Shown here piece after piece: positions 7,756 to 18,000 of a stretch of 64,000 nt of DNA. The notes beneath the pieces are model-generated. The model was not told where the DNA came from, did not search any database, and saw nothing but the letters and a program-made list of their open reading frames with translations. The stretch is from Alphaproteobacteria bacterium (GTDB lineage Bacteria; Pseudomonadota; Alphaproteobacteria; Micropepsales; Micropepsaceae), in the NCBI GenBank assembly GCA_017307355.1, contig JAFKFG010000006.1, forward strand, positions 106,228 through 170,227, read 5' to 3'. Each line of letters opens with the position of its first letter. Position 1 is the first letter of the stretch. Both the position numbers and the translations under genes were made by a program.

Positions 7756-8743
7756 AGACGCAATCGGCGCAGACCGCGACTTCGACCGTCACATGGCTGA
7801 GGTCGGGATAATGCTTGCGCAACGACGCCTTGATCTGTTCCGCCGTGGTGGGATCGGGCGAGACCAGCGACACGATCAGGCCGCGATGGCCGGGCCCCAG
7901 CCGCCACAGATGCAGGTCGGCGACCCGGGCCCCCAGATCCTGTTCGATGGTGGATTTGATCGCGCCCGACAATTTGGGATCGGCGTCGGCGTCGAGCAGC
8001 ACCATGGCGCTGTCTTTGATCAGGCCATAGGCCCAGGACCCGATCACCACGGCGCCCACCAGCGCCGCCAGGGGATCGAGGTACCCCATGCCGAAATAAT
8101 AGCCCGCGGCCAGCGCCACGATGGCGAGCACGCTGGTTGCCGCATCGGCCAGCACATGCAGATAGGCGGCGCGCATATTGTTGTCGCCATGATTGGCATG
8201 GGCGCCATGGCTGTGCGCATGCCCATGGGAGTGATCGTGGGCGTGCCCCTGAGCATGATCATGCTGATGCGCGTCTTTGAGGATGAAGGCGCTGACCAGA
8301 TTGACGCAAAGCCCGATCACCGCGATCAGAAGCGCATCGCCATAGGCGACGTCGGCGGGATGGATCAGCCGGGTGACGGATTCGACGGCAACGGCGATGC
8401 CGGTGATGCCAAGGACAATGGCGCTGGAAAAGGCGGCGAGATCGCCGAACTTGCCCGATCCGAAACTGAAGCGGCTGTTGTCGGCATGGCGGCGCGCCAG
8501 CCAATAGGCGCCGGCCGCCAGGCCCAGCGCCCCCACATGCGTGGCCATATGCACGCCGTCGGCCAGCAGCGCCATCGAGTGGTAGATGAAGCCGGTGACG
8601 ATCTCCACCACCATGAAAATCGCGGTAACCAGGGCCGCCAGCTTGGCGCGCGATTCCGCCCGGTCATGGCTGTGTCCCAGAAAGACGTGGCCGTGCGTCC
8701 AGATGCCGTGATTGTGCGGGTCGTGGGCATGATCGTGCGCCAT
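7754..8743 (-). CDS. dmeF: cation diffusion facilitator, DmeF-type metal exporter
   Basis: Inner-membrane CDF antiporter expected to export divalent cations (Co/Ni/Zn class) in exchange for protons. The 329-residue protein begins with a His-rich segment (HDHAHDPHNHG). Six membrane segments follow, with metal-site signatures ALLADGVHMATH near 60-70 and YLHVLADAATSVLAI near 195-210. Between helices 4 and 5 is a long His loop (HQHDHAQGHAHDHSHGHAHS), and the C-terminal cytosolic domain includes ADLHLWRLGPGHRGL. The HxxxD-type sites and the DLHLWR...GPG signature fit DmeF better than plain zinc transporters, but the metal cannot be fixed from sequence. It is divergent from dcp. Confidence 0.85.
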   Translation of the reverse strand: MAHDHAHDPHNHGIWTHGHVFLGHSHDRAESRAKLAALVTAIFMVVEIVTGFIYHSMALLADGVHMATHVGALGLAAGAYWLARRHADNSRFSFGSGKFGDLAAFSSAIVLGITGIAVAVESVTRLIHPADVAYGDALLIAVIGLCVNLVSAFILKDAHQHDHAQGHAHDHSHGHAHSHGAHANHGDNNMRAAYLHVLADAATSVLAIVALAAGYYFGMGYLDPLAALVGAVVIGSWAYGLIKDSAMVLLDADADPKLSGAIKSTIEQDLGARVADLHLWRLGPGHRGLIVSLVSPDPTTAEQIKASLRKHYPDLSHVTVEVAVCADCV

Positions 8744-8828
8744 GGCGCGATTGTACCGTTTAAAGACTTAAAGACGAAGTTATTTTCGGTGCGTTGCAGC
8801 GATGTCATGCCTTGAATTGCGCCCGCCC

Positions 8829-8852
8829 GGAGGCGAGGCTCGCCTCCTTTTT
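8829..8852 (+). promoter_or_regulatory. terminator-like hairpin in the dcp leader
   Basis: GGAGGCGA at 8829-8836 pairs perfectly with TCGCCTCC at 8840-8847 around a 3-nt loop, followed by five T residues. No rightward gene ends here, so this is not an ordinary gene-end terminator. It lies 17 bp ahead of the dcp start codon, next to the ribosome site GGAGGAG (8857-8863), and could attenuate transcription or mask the site. Confidence 0.55.
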
Positions 8853-8868
8853 CGCGGAGGAGTTGTCG

Positions 8869-10980
8869 ATGCGGCTTTCGGCTTCGATCATGTTCCTGGC
8901 TTTCGGCATGGCCCTGCCGGCCGGCGGGGCATTGGCGGCGCCCGGCGATATTTTCAAGGAGCCCAGTCCGCTTCCCTTCCATGCGCCGGACTTCGCCAAG
9001 ATCAAGGACAGCGATTTCGAGCCCGCGCTGAAAGAAGGCATGAAGCGCCAGCGCGCCGAAATGGCCGCGATTGCCGCCGATCCCGCGGCGCCCAGCTTCG
9101 ACAACACCATCGTGGCGATGGAACGCAGCGGCCAGATGCTCAGCCGGGTGTCGGACGTGTTCTTCCATCTCACCCAGGCCAACACCAATGAGGTGCTGCA
9201 GAAGATCGAGGCGAAGGAGACGCCGCTTCTGGCCGCCCATCACGACGCCATCTATATGGACCCGAAATTGTTCGCGCGCGTGAAGGCGGTTTACGACCAG
9301 CGGGACAAGCTCAAGCTGAGCGGCGAGGCGCTGCAGCTGGTCAAAGTCGCGTATCAGGAGTTCATTCATTCGGGGGCGCAGCTGTCCGATGCGGACAAGG
9401 CCAAGCTGCGCGCCATCAACACCCGCGAAGCCGCGCTTTCGACCAAGTTCGAGCACCAGCTTCTGGCCGCGACCAAGGCCGGCGCGCTGGTGGTGGATGA
9501 CGTGAAACAGCTGGATGGCCTCAGCGCCGCGGATATCGCCGCCGCCGCGAACGATGCCAAAAACCGCAAGCTTGCCGGCAAATGGGTGCTGCCGCTGCAG
9601 AACACCACCCAACAGCCGGCTTTGCTGTCGCTGAGCGATCGCGCCGTCCGCGAAAGGCTTTTCAGCCAGCGCTGGACCGCGACGGAGAAGGGCGATGCCA
9701 ATGACACCCGCGCCACCATCGCGGAGATGGCCCAGCTTCGGGCGCAGAAGGCCAAGCTGCTGGGTTATTCCAGCTATGCCGCCTACAAGCTGTACGACCA
9801 GATGGCCGAGACCCCGGAGGCGGTGGAGAAATTCCTGACCCGCCTGGTGCCCGCCACGGCGGCCGAGGAAAAACGCGAAGCCGCCGATGTGCAAAAGGTG
9901 ATCGACCAATCCGGTGGCAAGTTCCAACTGAAGCCCTGGGACTGGGATCATTATGCCCAACAGATCCGCAAGGCGCGCTACGATCTGGATGAAGACCAGA
10001 TCAAGCCCTATTTCGAACTGGGCACGGTTCTGAAGGATGGCGTCTTCTATGCCGCCAACCGGCTCTATGGCCTCACCTTCAAGGAGCGCAAGGACATCCC
10101 GGTGTGGGAGCCGGACGTGCTGGTGTTCGATGTCATCGATGCCGACGGCAAGCCGCTGGGGTTGATCTACTTCGATTATTTCAAGCGCGACAACAAAGCG
10201 GGCGGCGCCTGGATGAGCAATCTGGTGGAACAGTCGCATCTTCTGGGTAACCGGCCCGTGGTCTTCAATGTGGCCAATATCGCCAAGCCCGCGCCCGGCC
10301 AGCCCGCGCTGCTGAGCTATGAAGACGTCAACACCATGTTCCACGAATTCGGCCATGCGCTGCACGGCCTGTTCGCCGACCAGCAATATCCCACTCTGTC
10401 CGGCACGGCGGTGGCGCGCGACTTTGTCGAGTTTCCGTCCCAGTTCAACGAGCATTGGGCGCTGGACCCGGAGGTGCTGGCCCATTACGCGATCCACCAT
10501 CAGACCCGCCAGCCCATGCCCAAGGCGCTGGCCGACAAGATCCGCAAGGCGCAGACCTTCAACCAGGGCTATGCGCTGGGCGAATTGCTGGCTTCGGCGG
10601 AACTGGACATGCGCTGGCATTCGCTGAGCCCCGATGCGCCGCGCCAGGATGCCAGCCAATTCGAGGCCAAGGCGTTGGCGGCGATGGGGCTGGACACGGC
10701 GAATGTACCGCCGCGCTACCGCTCCAGCTATTTCGAGCATATCTGGGGCAATGATTATGCCGCCGGCTATTACGCCTATCTGTGGACCGAAATGCTGGAC
10801 GACGACATTTTCGACTGGTTCAGCAAGAATGGCGGCCTGACCCGCACGAACGGCCAGCGGCTGCGCGACATGATCCTGTCGCGGGGACATACATTGGATT
10901 ACGGCCCCATGTTCCGCGCCTTCTACGGCAAGGACCCGGATATCGGACCCATGCTGAAGCACCGGGGACTGGCGAATTAA
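8869..10980 (+). CDS. dcp: M3 family peptidyl-dipeptidase (Dcp-type), exported
   Basis: Zinc metallopeptidase expected to remove C-terminal dipeptides from short peptides. The 703-residue protein has a signal peptide (MRLSASIMFLAFGMALPAGG, ending in ALA), so it should be periplasmic. The zinc site is HEFGH at 492-496 within NTMFHEFGHALHGLFAD, with the third ligand Glu521 in RDFVEFPSQFNEHW. The C-terminal part (PPRYRSSYFEHIWGNDYAAGYYAYLWTEML and the final HRGLAN) follows the Dcp pattern closely. The ATG at 8869 is chosen because the ribosome site GGAGGAG precedes it and the signal peptide begins there. It ends 3 bp from the convergent YkgJ-family gene. Confidence 0.93.
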   Translation: MRLSASIMFLAFGMALPAGGALAAPGDIFKEPSPLPFHAPDFAKIKDSDFEPALKEGMKRQRAEMAAIAADPAAPSFDNTIVAMERSGQMLSRVSDVFFHLTQANTNEVLQKIEAKETPLLAAHHDAIYMDPKLFARVKAVYDQRDKLKLSGEALQLVKVAYQEFIHSGAQLSDADKAKLRAINTREAALSTKFEHQLLAATKAGALVVDDVKQLDGLSAADIAAAANDAKNRKLAGKWVLPLQNTTQQPALLSLSDRAVRERLFSQRWTATEKGDANDTRATIAEMAQLRAQKAKLLGYSSYAAYKLYDQMAETPEAVEKFLTRLVPATAAEEKREAADVQKVIDQSGGKFQLKPWDWDHYAQQIRKARYDLDEDQIKPYFELGTVLKDGVFYAANRLYGLTFKERKDIPVWEPDVLVFDVIDADGKPLGLIYFDYFKRDNKAGGAWMSNLVEQSHLLGNRPVVFNVANIAKPAPGQPALLSYEDVNTMFHEFGHALHGLFADQQYPTLSGTAVARDFVEFPSQFNEHWALDPEVLAHYAIHHQTRQPMPKALADKIRKAQTFNQGYALGELLASAELDMRWHSLSPDAPRQDASQFEAKALAAMGLDTANVPPRYRSSYFEHIWGNDYAAGYYAYLWTEMLDDDIFDWFSKNGGLTRTNGQRLRDMILSRGHTLDYGPMFRAFYGKDPDIGPMLKHRGLAN

Positions 10981-10983
10981 GGG

Positions 10984-11349
10984 CTACTTGTTCCAGGTAG
11001 AAGCGACGTGATCCGGATCTTCCTGGGAATCGCGTTCCGACAGAAGGAAGTCGTAATAGCCGCAGCTCTTGCTGCCCGGATAGGAGCGGCAGATTTCCGG
11101 CCGCGCCTCATAGATGGTGCAGCGGCGCTTGTCGGTGTCGAAAAAGCGGCAGATGCGGCCGAAATGCTCGTCCGCCTTGCGGCGCATGGCATAGGGCTCG
11201 TCGCCATCCACCTTGGTGAATTTCTTGCGGGCCGCTTCGAAGTCCAGGCCGAAATGCCGCGCCAGGCGTTTCACGTCGCGGCTATTCAAGGGGATCACGG
11301 GATAGGAACAGCAATATCCCGGACATTTCGAACAATCGTAAGCTGCCAC
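10984..11349 (-). CDS. YkgJ-family cysteine-cluster protein
   Basis: Small cytosolic protein of the YkgJ (CxxCxxxCC) family, thought to bind zinc or an iron-sulfur cluster; the cellular role is unknown. From a GTG start the 121-residue protein has Cys6, Cys9, Cys13 and Cys14 (DCSKCPGYCC). Further Cys residues follow in GRICRFFDTDKRRCTIYEARP, EICRSYPGSKSCGYY. The start is uncertain: an open frame continues to an ATG at 11472, but those 41 residues look unlike the family. The gene is convergent with dcp and divergent from the GH18-NodB-GT2 gene. Confidence 0.8.
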   Translation of the reverse strand: MAAYDCSKCPGYCCSYPVIPLNSRDVKRLARHFGLDFEAARKKFTKVDGDEPYAMRRKADEHFGRICRFFDTDKRRCTIYEARPEICRSYPGSKSCGYYDFLLSERDSQEDPDHVASTWNK

Positions 11350-11549
11350 AATACACTCTGATCGAACGGTTTCGTGAAGGCCGACAGCGATAGCACGAAC
11401 CTTGCACCCCCTTGCAAGGGAAACGGCGGGCGCCGCCGGATTTTCGCCACAGGGATGTGACGGAATGTGCATGGGGGACGCCTATCCAGGCGTCGGTTTG
11501 GCGTATATTTGCACGGCCCGGAACCCGGGCTTCTGCATGACAGCGGCGA

Positions 11550-14500
11550 ATGAGCGGTAAAAAGCCAGTATTCTTCGATGCCTCGGGCCGGCGCGCGGCA
11601 CGGCTTTCCACATTGGGATGGGCTGCGGCGCTGATCAGCACGGTGCTGGCGATCGGCTTCGTCACCAGCCTCCTGGTGGCCAAGCCGGTGGCGACCGTGG
11701 ATTTTCCCAGCCGCACCTATGCCGCCCCGCCCAAGGATCTGGCGAAAAAGGCCGTGGCGCCCGGCCTGCTCCGGTCCGCGGTCCGGCTTGCGACCGAGGC
11801 GCAGAACCGCCGTCTGGAAGCCCGGCGGCTGCGCCGCCTTCGGGCCAGCCAGCCGTCGCGAGTGCTGCCCGCCATCCTGCAGCCGCAGAAGGGCCGGTCG
11901 CTGGCCATCGGCTATTATGTCAATTGGGATACGGGAACGGGCGGCGCCAGCTTCGATTCGCTCAAGCACGCGCTTCCCCATCTGGATTGGGTGATCCCCA
12001 GCTGGCTCTACCTCGACGGGCCGAACCTGGATTTCAAGACCAATATCGACAGCCGCTCGCTCAATTACATGCGCGCCCACAAGCCGGGCGTGGCCATCCT
12101 GCCCAACCTGCAGAACATCACCCAAGGCAATTGGGACGGGCCGGGCCTTGCCAAGCTCCTGGCCGATCCCGCCCGCCGCGAAAAGCTGGCGCAGAACATC
12201 GTCAAGGTTCTGGCCGCCAACAAGCTGCAGGGCGTTTCCATCGATTTCGAGAATGTGACCAAGGCGACGCATCCGGACCTGGAAGCATTCCTGACCCGGT
12301 TGTCGCAGCTTTTCGCGCCGCATGGCTGGATCATCGTCCAGGCAGCGCCGTTCGACGATAACGACTGGCCCTATCAGGCTTATTCGCAGATCGTCGATTA
12401 CACGGTGTTGATGGCCTATGACGAGGCCGACGATTCCGGCCCCGCCGGCGCCATCGCCGGCCAGGGCTGGTACGAACGAATTCTCGACAAGCGGATGCGC
12501 GAACTGCCCGCCGATTCCACCATCGTGGCGATCGGCTCTTATGCCTATGACTGGGTCAATCGCGGACGCGCCAATGTGCTGGGCTTCCGCGACGCGATGG
12601 GCGCCGCGCGCGATGCCGGGGTCACGGTGCAGTTCGATCCGGCCACCAACAATCCGCATTTCGCCTATCGCGAAGGCGACGGCACCGTGCACGATGTCTG
12701 GTTCCTGGATGCCGCCACGGTGTTCAACCAGATTCACGCCGCCGATCATTACCGGCCCGCGGGATACGCGCTGTGGCGGCTGGGGTCGGAAGACCCGACG
12801 GTATTGCCCCTGATGGGGCAGCGCTACGACCTGCCCGCGCCCGCCAATCTCAAATACATCGCCGCCGACATGGAGAATGTGGATCTGGACGGCACCGAAG
12901 GCGAGATCCTCCGGGTCGAAGGCAATCCGCAGCCGGGCCTGCGCGAATTACAGATCGAAAAAGAAACCGGCGCCATCGTCGATGAGCGTTACAAAAGCCT
13001 GCCCACCGGATTTGTGATCCACCGGGTGGGCCAAGTGCCCAAGAAACTGGCGTTGACCTTCGACGACGGCCCGGATCCCGACTGGACGCCCCAGATTCTG
13101 GACATTCTCAAAGCCAAGCATGTCCAGGCCAGCTTCTTCGTCATCGGCGCCAACATGCAGGCGCATCCGGGCCTGGTGCAGCGGATCCTGGATGAAGGTC
13201 ATGAGGTCGGCAGTCACACCTTCACCCATCCCAACCTGGCCGACACGCCGCTGGCGGCGGTGCGGCTGGAGCTGAACGCCACCCAACGGCTGTTCGAAGC
13301 CCTGACCGGCCGTTCCATGCGCATGCTGCGCCCGCCCTATCTGGGCGATGCCGAGCCCAGCGATGCCGAAGAAATCGTGCCCATCGTGGAAGCGCAGAAG
13401 CTGGGCTACATCACCATCGGAACCCATGTCGACACGCTGGACTGGCAGGAGCTGCCGGTCGAGAAGATGATGCAGCTGGTCGAGAAGGAAGTGCACGACC
13501 CCAATCCCGACCTGCGCGGCAACATCATCCTGATGCACGATTCGGGCGGCGACCGCACCCAGACCATCAAGCTGTTGCCCATCCTGATCGACCGGATGCG
13601 GGCGGAAGGCTACAGCTTCGTGCCGGTGTCGCAGCTGGGCGGCTTCACCTATGACCAGGTGATGCCGAAATTGCCGCTGACGGTGATGCTGTACGCGGAC
13701 CGGATCGTCTTTCTCACGCTCTCCTTTGTCGGTCAGTTCCTCTATTACTGTTTCATCGGCGCGATCATCCTGGGCGTGGCGCGTCTTCTGATCCTGTGCG
13801 GACTGGCGCTGGCGAACCAAGTGATGGGATGGCGCCGGCCGTCGCCCGAGATCGTTCATTCCGGCGAAACCGTGTCGGTGCTCATTCCCGCCTATAACGA
13901 AGAGAAAGTGATCGCGCTGACCGTCGATCGCATTCTTCACAGCGACTATCGCAATCTGGAAGTGCTGGTGATCGACGACGGCTCGTCGGACCGCACCGCG
14001 GATGTGGTGCGCGAACGCTTTGCCGGCGACCCGCGGGTGACGCTGATTTCCATTCCCAATGGCGGCAAGGCCAATGCCCTCAATCTGGCGATCCGCCAGG
14101 CCACCGGCACCGTGGTGGTGGCGCTGGATGCGGACACCCAATTCAACAGCGATACCATCTCGCGGCTGGTGCGCTGGTTCGCCGATCCGGAAATCGGGGC
14201 GGTGGCGGGCAATGCCAAGGTGGGCAACCGCATCAACATGGTCACGCGCTGGCAGGCGCTGGAATATATCGTGGCGCAAAATCTGGAGCGTCGGGCATTG
14301 GCGGCGCTGGATACGCTGACGGTGGTGCCGGGCGCGGTGGGTGCCTGGCGGCGCGCGGCGCTTCTGGAAATGGGGGGCTTTCCCTCCGACACGCTGGCCG
14401 AGGATCAGGATCTCACCATCGCCATTCAGACCAAAGGCTATCGGGCGATCTTCGATCCCACCGCCATCGCCTGGACCGAAGCACCCGCCACCTTCCGGGG

Positions 14501-14996
14501 TTTGGGCAAGCAGCGCTTCCGCTGGTCGTTCGGCACGCTGCAATGCCTGTGGAAATATCGCCGCATCACGTTCAATCCGCGCTATGGCGAACTCGGCATG
14601 GTGGCGCTGCCGCAGGTCTGGCTGTTCCAGATCATTCTCACCACCCTGGCGCCGGTCGCGGATCTTTTGGTGGTGTGGCAGCTGGTCGGGCAATGGATCG
14701 CCTACAAGCAGCATGGTTCGGAGTTCACCGATACCGACCTGAAGGTGATGGGGATCTATTATATTATCTTCATCGTGGTCGATCTGATGGCGGCGATGGT
14801 GGGCTTCATGATCGACCGCCGCGAGGATTGGAAGCTGCTCCTCTGGCTGCCGTTGCAGCGCTTCGGCTATCGCCAGTTGATGTATTATGTGGTGCTGCGG
14901 TCCATCGCCATGGCGCTGCGCGGCGCCGTGGTGGGCTGGGGCAAGCTGGAGCGCCACGGCACCGTGAAGGCCGGCCCGGCGGCGCGGAACGCATAA
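11550..14996 (+). CDS. GH18 / NodB deacetylase / GT2 synthase fusion protein
   Basis: A 1148-residue inner-membrane protein predicted to join three enzymes. After an N-terminal membrane anchor (about 22-45) comes a GH18-type TIM barrel (about 110-430) with GVSIDFEN at 228-235, whose Asp and Glu match the end of the GH18 DxxDxDxE motif. A NodB polysaccharide deacetylase domain follows (about 495-700), with TFDDGPDPDWTP near 503 and GSHTFTHPNL. A processive family 2 glycosyltransferase begins near 775 (VSVLIPAYNEEKV) and carries DADTQF, the AEDQDL acceptor motif and QRFRW at 988, plus membrane helices around 710-755 and after 1010. The set matches the PNAG enzymes PgaC (synthase) and PgaB (deacetylase plus hydrolase domain) in one chain, so synthesis and trimming of an N-acetylhexosamine polymer is inferred. 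A 6-bp hairpin (11516-11530) lies just upstream. Confidence 0.88.
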   Translation: MSGKKPVFFDASGRRAARLSTLGWAAALISTVLAIGFVTSLLVAKPVATVDFPSRTYAAPPKDLAKKAVAPGLLRSAVRLATEAQNRRLEARRLRRLRASQPSRVLPAILQPQKGRSLAIGYYVNWDTGTGGASFDSLKHALPHLDWVIPSWLYLDGPNLDFKTNIDSRSLNYMRAHKPGVAILPNLQNITQGNWDGPGLAKLLADPARREKLAQNIVKVLAANKLQGVSIDFENVTKATHPDLEAFLTRLSQLFAPHGWIIVQAAPFDDNDWPYQAYSQIVDYTVLMAYDEADDSGPAGAIAGQGWYERILDKRMRELPADSTIVAIGSYAYDWVNRGRANVLGFRDAMGAARDAGVTVQFDPATNNPHFAYREGDGTVHDVWFLDAATVFNQIHAADHYRPAGYALWRLGSEDPTVLPLMGQRYDLPAPANLKYIAADMENVDLDGTEGEILRVEGNPQPGLRELQIEKETGAIVDERYKSLPTGFVIHRVGQVPKKLALTFDDGPDPDWTPQILDILKAKHVQASFFVIGANMQAHPGLVQRILDEGHEVGSHTFTHPNLADTPLAAVRLELNATQRLFEALTGRSMRMLRPPYLGDAEPSDAEEIVPIVEAQKLGYITIGTHVDTLDWQELPVEKMMQLVEKEVHDPNPDLRGNIILMHDSGGDRTQTIKLLPILIDRMRAEGYSFVPVSQLGGFTYDQVMPKLPLTVMLYADRIVFLTLSFVGQFLYYCFIGAIILGVARLLILCGLALANQVMGWRRPSPEIVHSGETVSVLIPAYNEEKVIALTVDRILHSDYRNLEVLVIDDGSSDRTADVVRERFAGDPRVTLISIPNGGKANALNLAIRQATGTVVVALDADTQFNSDTISRLVRWFADPEIGAVAGNAKVGNRINMVTRWQALEYIVAQNLERRALAALDTLTVVPGAVGAWRRAALLEMGGFPSDTLAEDQDLTIAIQTKGYRAIFDPTAIAWTEAPATFRGLGKQRFRWSFGTLQCLWKYRRITFNPRYGELGMVALPQVWLFQIILTTLAPVADLLVVWQLVGQWIAYKQHGSEFTDTDLKVMGIYYIIFIVVDLMAAMVGFMIDRREDWKLLLWLPLQRFGYRQLMYYVVLRSIAMALRGAVVGWGKLERHGTVKAGPAARNA

Positions 14997-15011
14997 GCTT
15001 TAAACTGTGCC

Positions 15012-18000
15012 CTAATGAAAATCGCGGCTCGGCGGCAGCACCCGCACATTGCGGGGATGCCGGTGCGTTGGCGGCGTGGGCGGCAAGGCGTCGCCGGACA
15101 GAATGTTGAGATCCAAACTGCGGTCGATCATATGCGTCGCCATCAGATGCACCACGCCTTCGGGGCTTTTCTGCACCCGCCCTTCCGCCAGAAGCAGCCG
15201 CGCACCCATCACTTCCTTGCGATAATTCTCGAAAATGCGGGCCCAGATCACGACATTGCAGATGCCGGTTTCGTCCGACAGCGTGACGAAGACGGCATTG
15301 CCTTCACCCGGCCGCTGGCGCACCAGCACCACGCCGGCACAGCGCACGAACGCGCCATCTTTCAGGTCCCCCACCCGTCCGCAGGGTACGATCCCTTCCT
15401 CTTCGAGACGGGAGCGCAGAAATTCGGTGGGATAGGCTTTCAGCGACAGGCGGATGGTCTGGTAATCGGTGAGCACATGCTCCGACAGCGCCATCGCCGG
15501 CAAAGGCGCGATCTGTTCGGCCCCCTGATCGGGAGTATGCGCGAACAAGGGCAGTGGCTTGTCGTCGGGCAGGCGGCGCACCGCCCATAAGCCTTCGCGG
15601 CGGTCGAGGCCAAAGCCGCGAAAGGCATCGGCTTCCGCCAGAACGACCAGGCTGCGTTTGGGCAAGGCGGTGCGGCGGGCGAAATCGGCGAAGCCGCGAT
15701 AGCCATGGCCGCGATTGCTCATGATGGCGTCGGCGTCCGCTTCCTTGATGCTGTCGATCTGGCGCAGTCCCAGGCGCAGGCAGATTTCGCCCTTATGGTC
15801 ACGTTCCAATATCGAATCCCAATCGCTGAAAGCGGCATCGGGCGGCAGCACGGCCACCTGATGTTCGCGCGCATCGCGCACGATCTCGGCGGGGGCGTAA
15901 AAGCCCATGGGCTGGGAATTGAGCAACGCGGCGGCAAAGGCGGCGGGATGATGTTTCTTGATCCAGGCCGAGATATAGACCAGCAGCGAAAAGCTGGCGG
16001 CATGGCTTTCGGGAAAACCGTAAGAGCCGAAGCCCTTGATCTGTTCGAAGCAGGCCAGGACGAATTCCTCGTCATAGCCCCGCGCAATCATGCGGCTGAC
16101 GAACTTCTCCCGGAACGTGCCGATGGTGCCGAGATGGCGGAACGTGGCCATGGCGCGGCGCAAGCCGTTGGCCTCATCGGGCGTGAATTTTGCGGCGACG
16201 ATGGCAAGACGCATCGCCTGTTCCTGGAACAGCGGTACGCCCATGGTTTTTTCCAGAACCTTGTGCAATTCGTCCGGCGGCCCGTGATCGGGATGCGGCG
16301 CGGGAAATTTGATCAGTGACGGGTCTTTGCGCCTTTTCAGGTAGGGATGCACCATGCCGCCCTGGATGGGGCCCGGACGCACGATCGCCACTTCCACCAC
16401 CAGATCGTAGAATTTCCGGGGCTTGAGGCGCGGCAGCATATTCATCTGCGCCCGGCTCTCCACCTGGAACACGCCGATGGCGTCGGCCTTGCACAGCATG
16501 TCGTAAACGCGCGGGTCATCCTGGGGGACCGTCGCGAGCGTCAATGGCGGCTTGTTGGCATACGTGTAAGCGTCGATCAGCGTGAACGCCTTGCGGATGC
16601 AGGTGAGCATGCCCAGCCCCAGCACATCGACTTTCATGATGCGCAGAACATCGAGATCGTCCTTGTCCCATTCGATGAAGCTGCGGTCTTCCATCGCGGC
16701 GGGGCCGATGGGCACAATGGTGTCGAGACGATCTTCCGTCAGAACAAAGCCGCCCACATGCTGGGACAGATGCCGGGGGAATCCCGATAATTTTCCCGCG
16801 AAGTGCACCGCGCGCGCGACGGTCTCGTTTCCGGGGTCGCGCCCGCCCTGGCGCACCTGATGATCTTCCAGCTCGCCGCCACGATGACCCCACACCGTGT
16901 CGGCCAGTCTGCCCGTGACGTCGTCGGTCAGGCCGAAAACCTTTCCGACTTCGCGAATGGCGCTGCGGGAACGATAGCTGATGACCGTCGCGGTAAGGGC
17001 GGCGCGGCGGCGCGTATAGCGCCGGTAGATATGCTGGATGACTTCCTCGCGCCGTTCATGCTCGAAATCCACATCGATATCGGGCGGCTCGCGGCGTTCG
17101 GCGCTGAGAAACCGCTCGAACAAGACTTCGAATTTGTTGGGATCGATGGCGGTAACGCCCAGAAGATAACAGACCGTGGAATTCGCCGCCGAGCCGCGCC
17201 CCTGGCAGAGAATGTCCCGGCTTTCGGCATATTTCACCACGTCATGCACGGTCAGGAAGTAATGCGCGATTTCGTGTTTGGCGATGAAGCGCAATTCCTT
17301 CACGGCCTGGCGCGCGATCTTGAAGGGTGTGCCTTTGGGATAGCGGCGCTTGAGACCGGCTTCGGTCAGATCGCGTAGATGTCCGTCGGCGGTTTTCCCG
17401 GGCGGCACGGGTTCGTGCGGATAATTCTGTTTGATCTGGTCGAGCGAGAAGCCGATTTTTGCCGCGAAGCGCAATGTCTCCGCCACCGCGCCGGGCGCGT
17501 GACGGAACAGGCGCGTCATTTCCGTGCCCGGTTTCAAATGCCGTTCGGCATTGGCTTCCAGCAGCCTGCCCGCGGCCGCCAACGTCGTATGTTCGCGGAT
17601 GCAGGTGACCACATCCTGCAGCTCGCGTTGGCCGGTGTGATGGTACAGGGCGTCATTGGTGGCGATCAGGCGCGCGCCGGTTTCCCGTGCCAGTTTCAGC
17701 AAGTCTCTCAAGCGGCGGCGGTCTTCGCCCGTGTACAGCATGGATGCGGCCAGCCAGACCGGTCCGTCAAATTTTGCCAGCACGTCTTTTGCCCCTTCGG
17801 CATCGGAAGGCGGGATGACGATCGGCAGAAGCCCGGTTCTGTATTTCGCGAAATCCTCGAAGGTGAGGAAACATTCGCCTTTGGGCGCGCGCGATTTTCC
17901 CAACGACAATAGCTGGCAAAGCCGGCCATAGGCGGCACGGTCCTGCGGATAGGCCAGGATGTCGGGCGTGCCGTCCTGGAAGACCAGCCTGGCGCCGACC

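Noticed and set aside
8365..10962. 865-codon open frame opposite dcp
   Set aside because: Antisense shadow running through dcp and into dmeF; it has no ribosome site or recognisable domain.
11350..11472. Longer YkgJ-family protein from the ATG at 11472
   Set aside because: The extra 41 residues lack family similarity and would place the first Cys pair far from the N-terminus. The GTG at 11349 is preferred, with moderate certainty.
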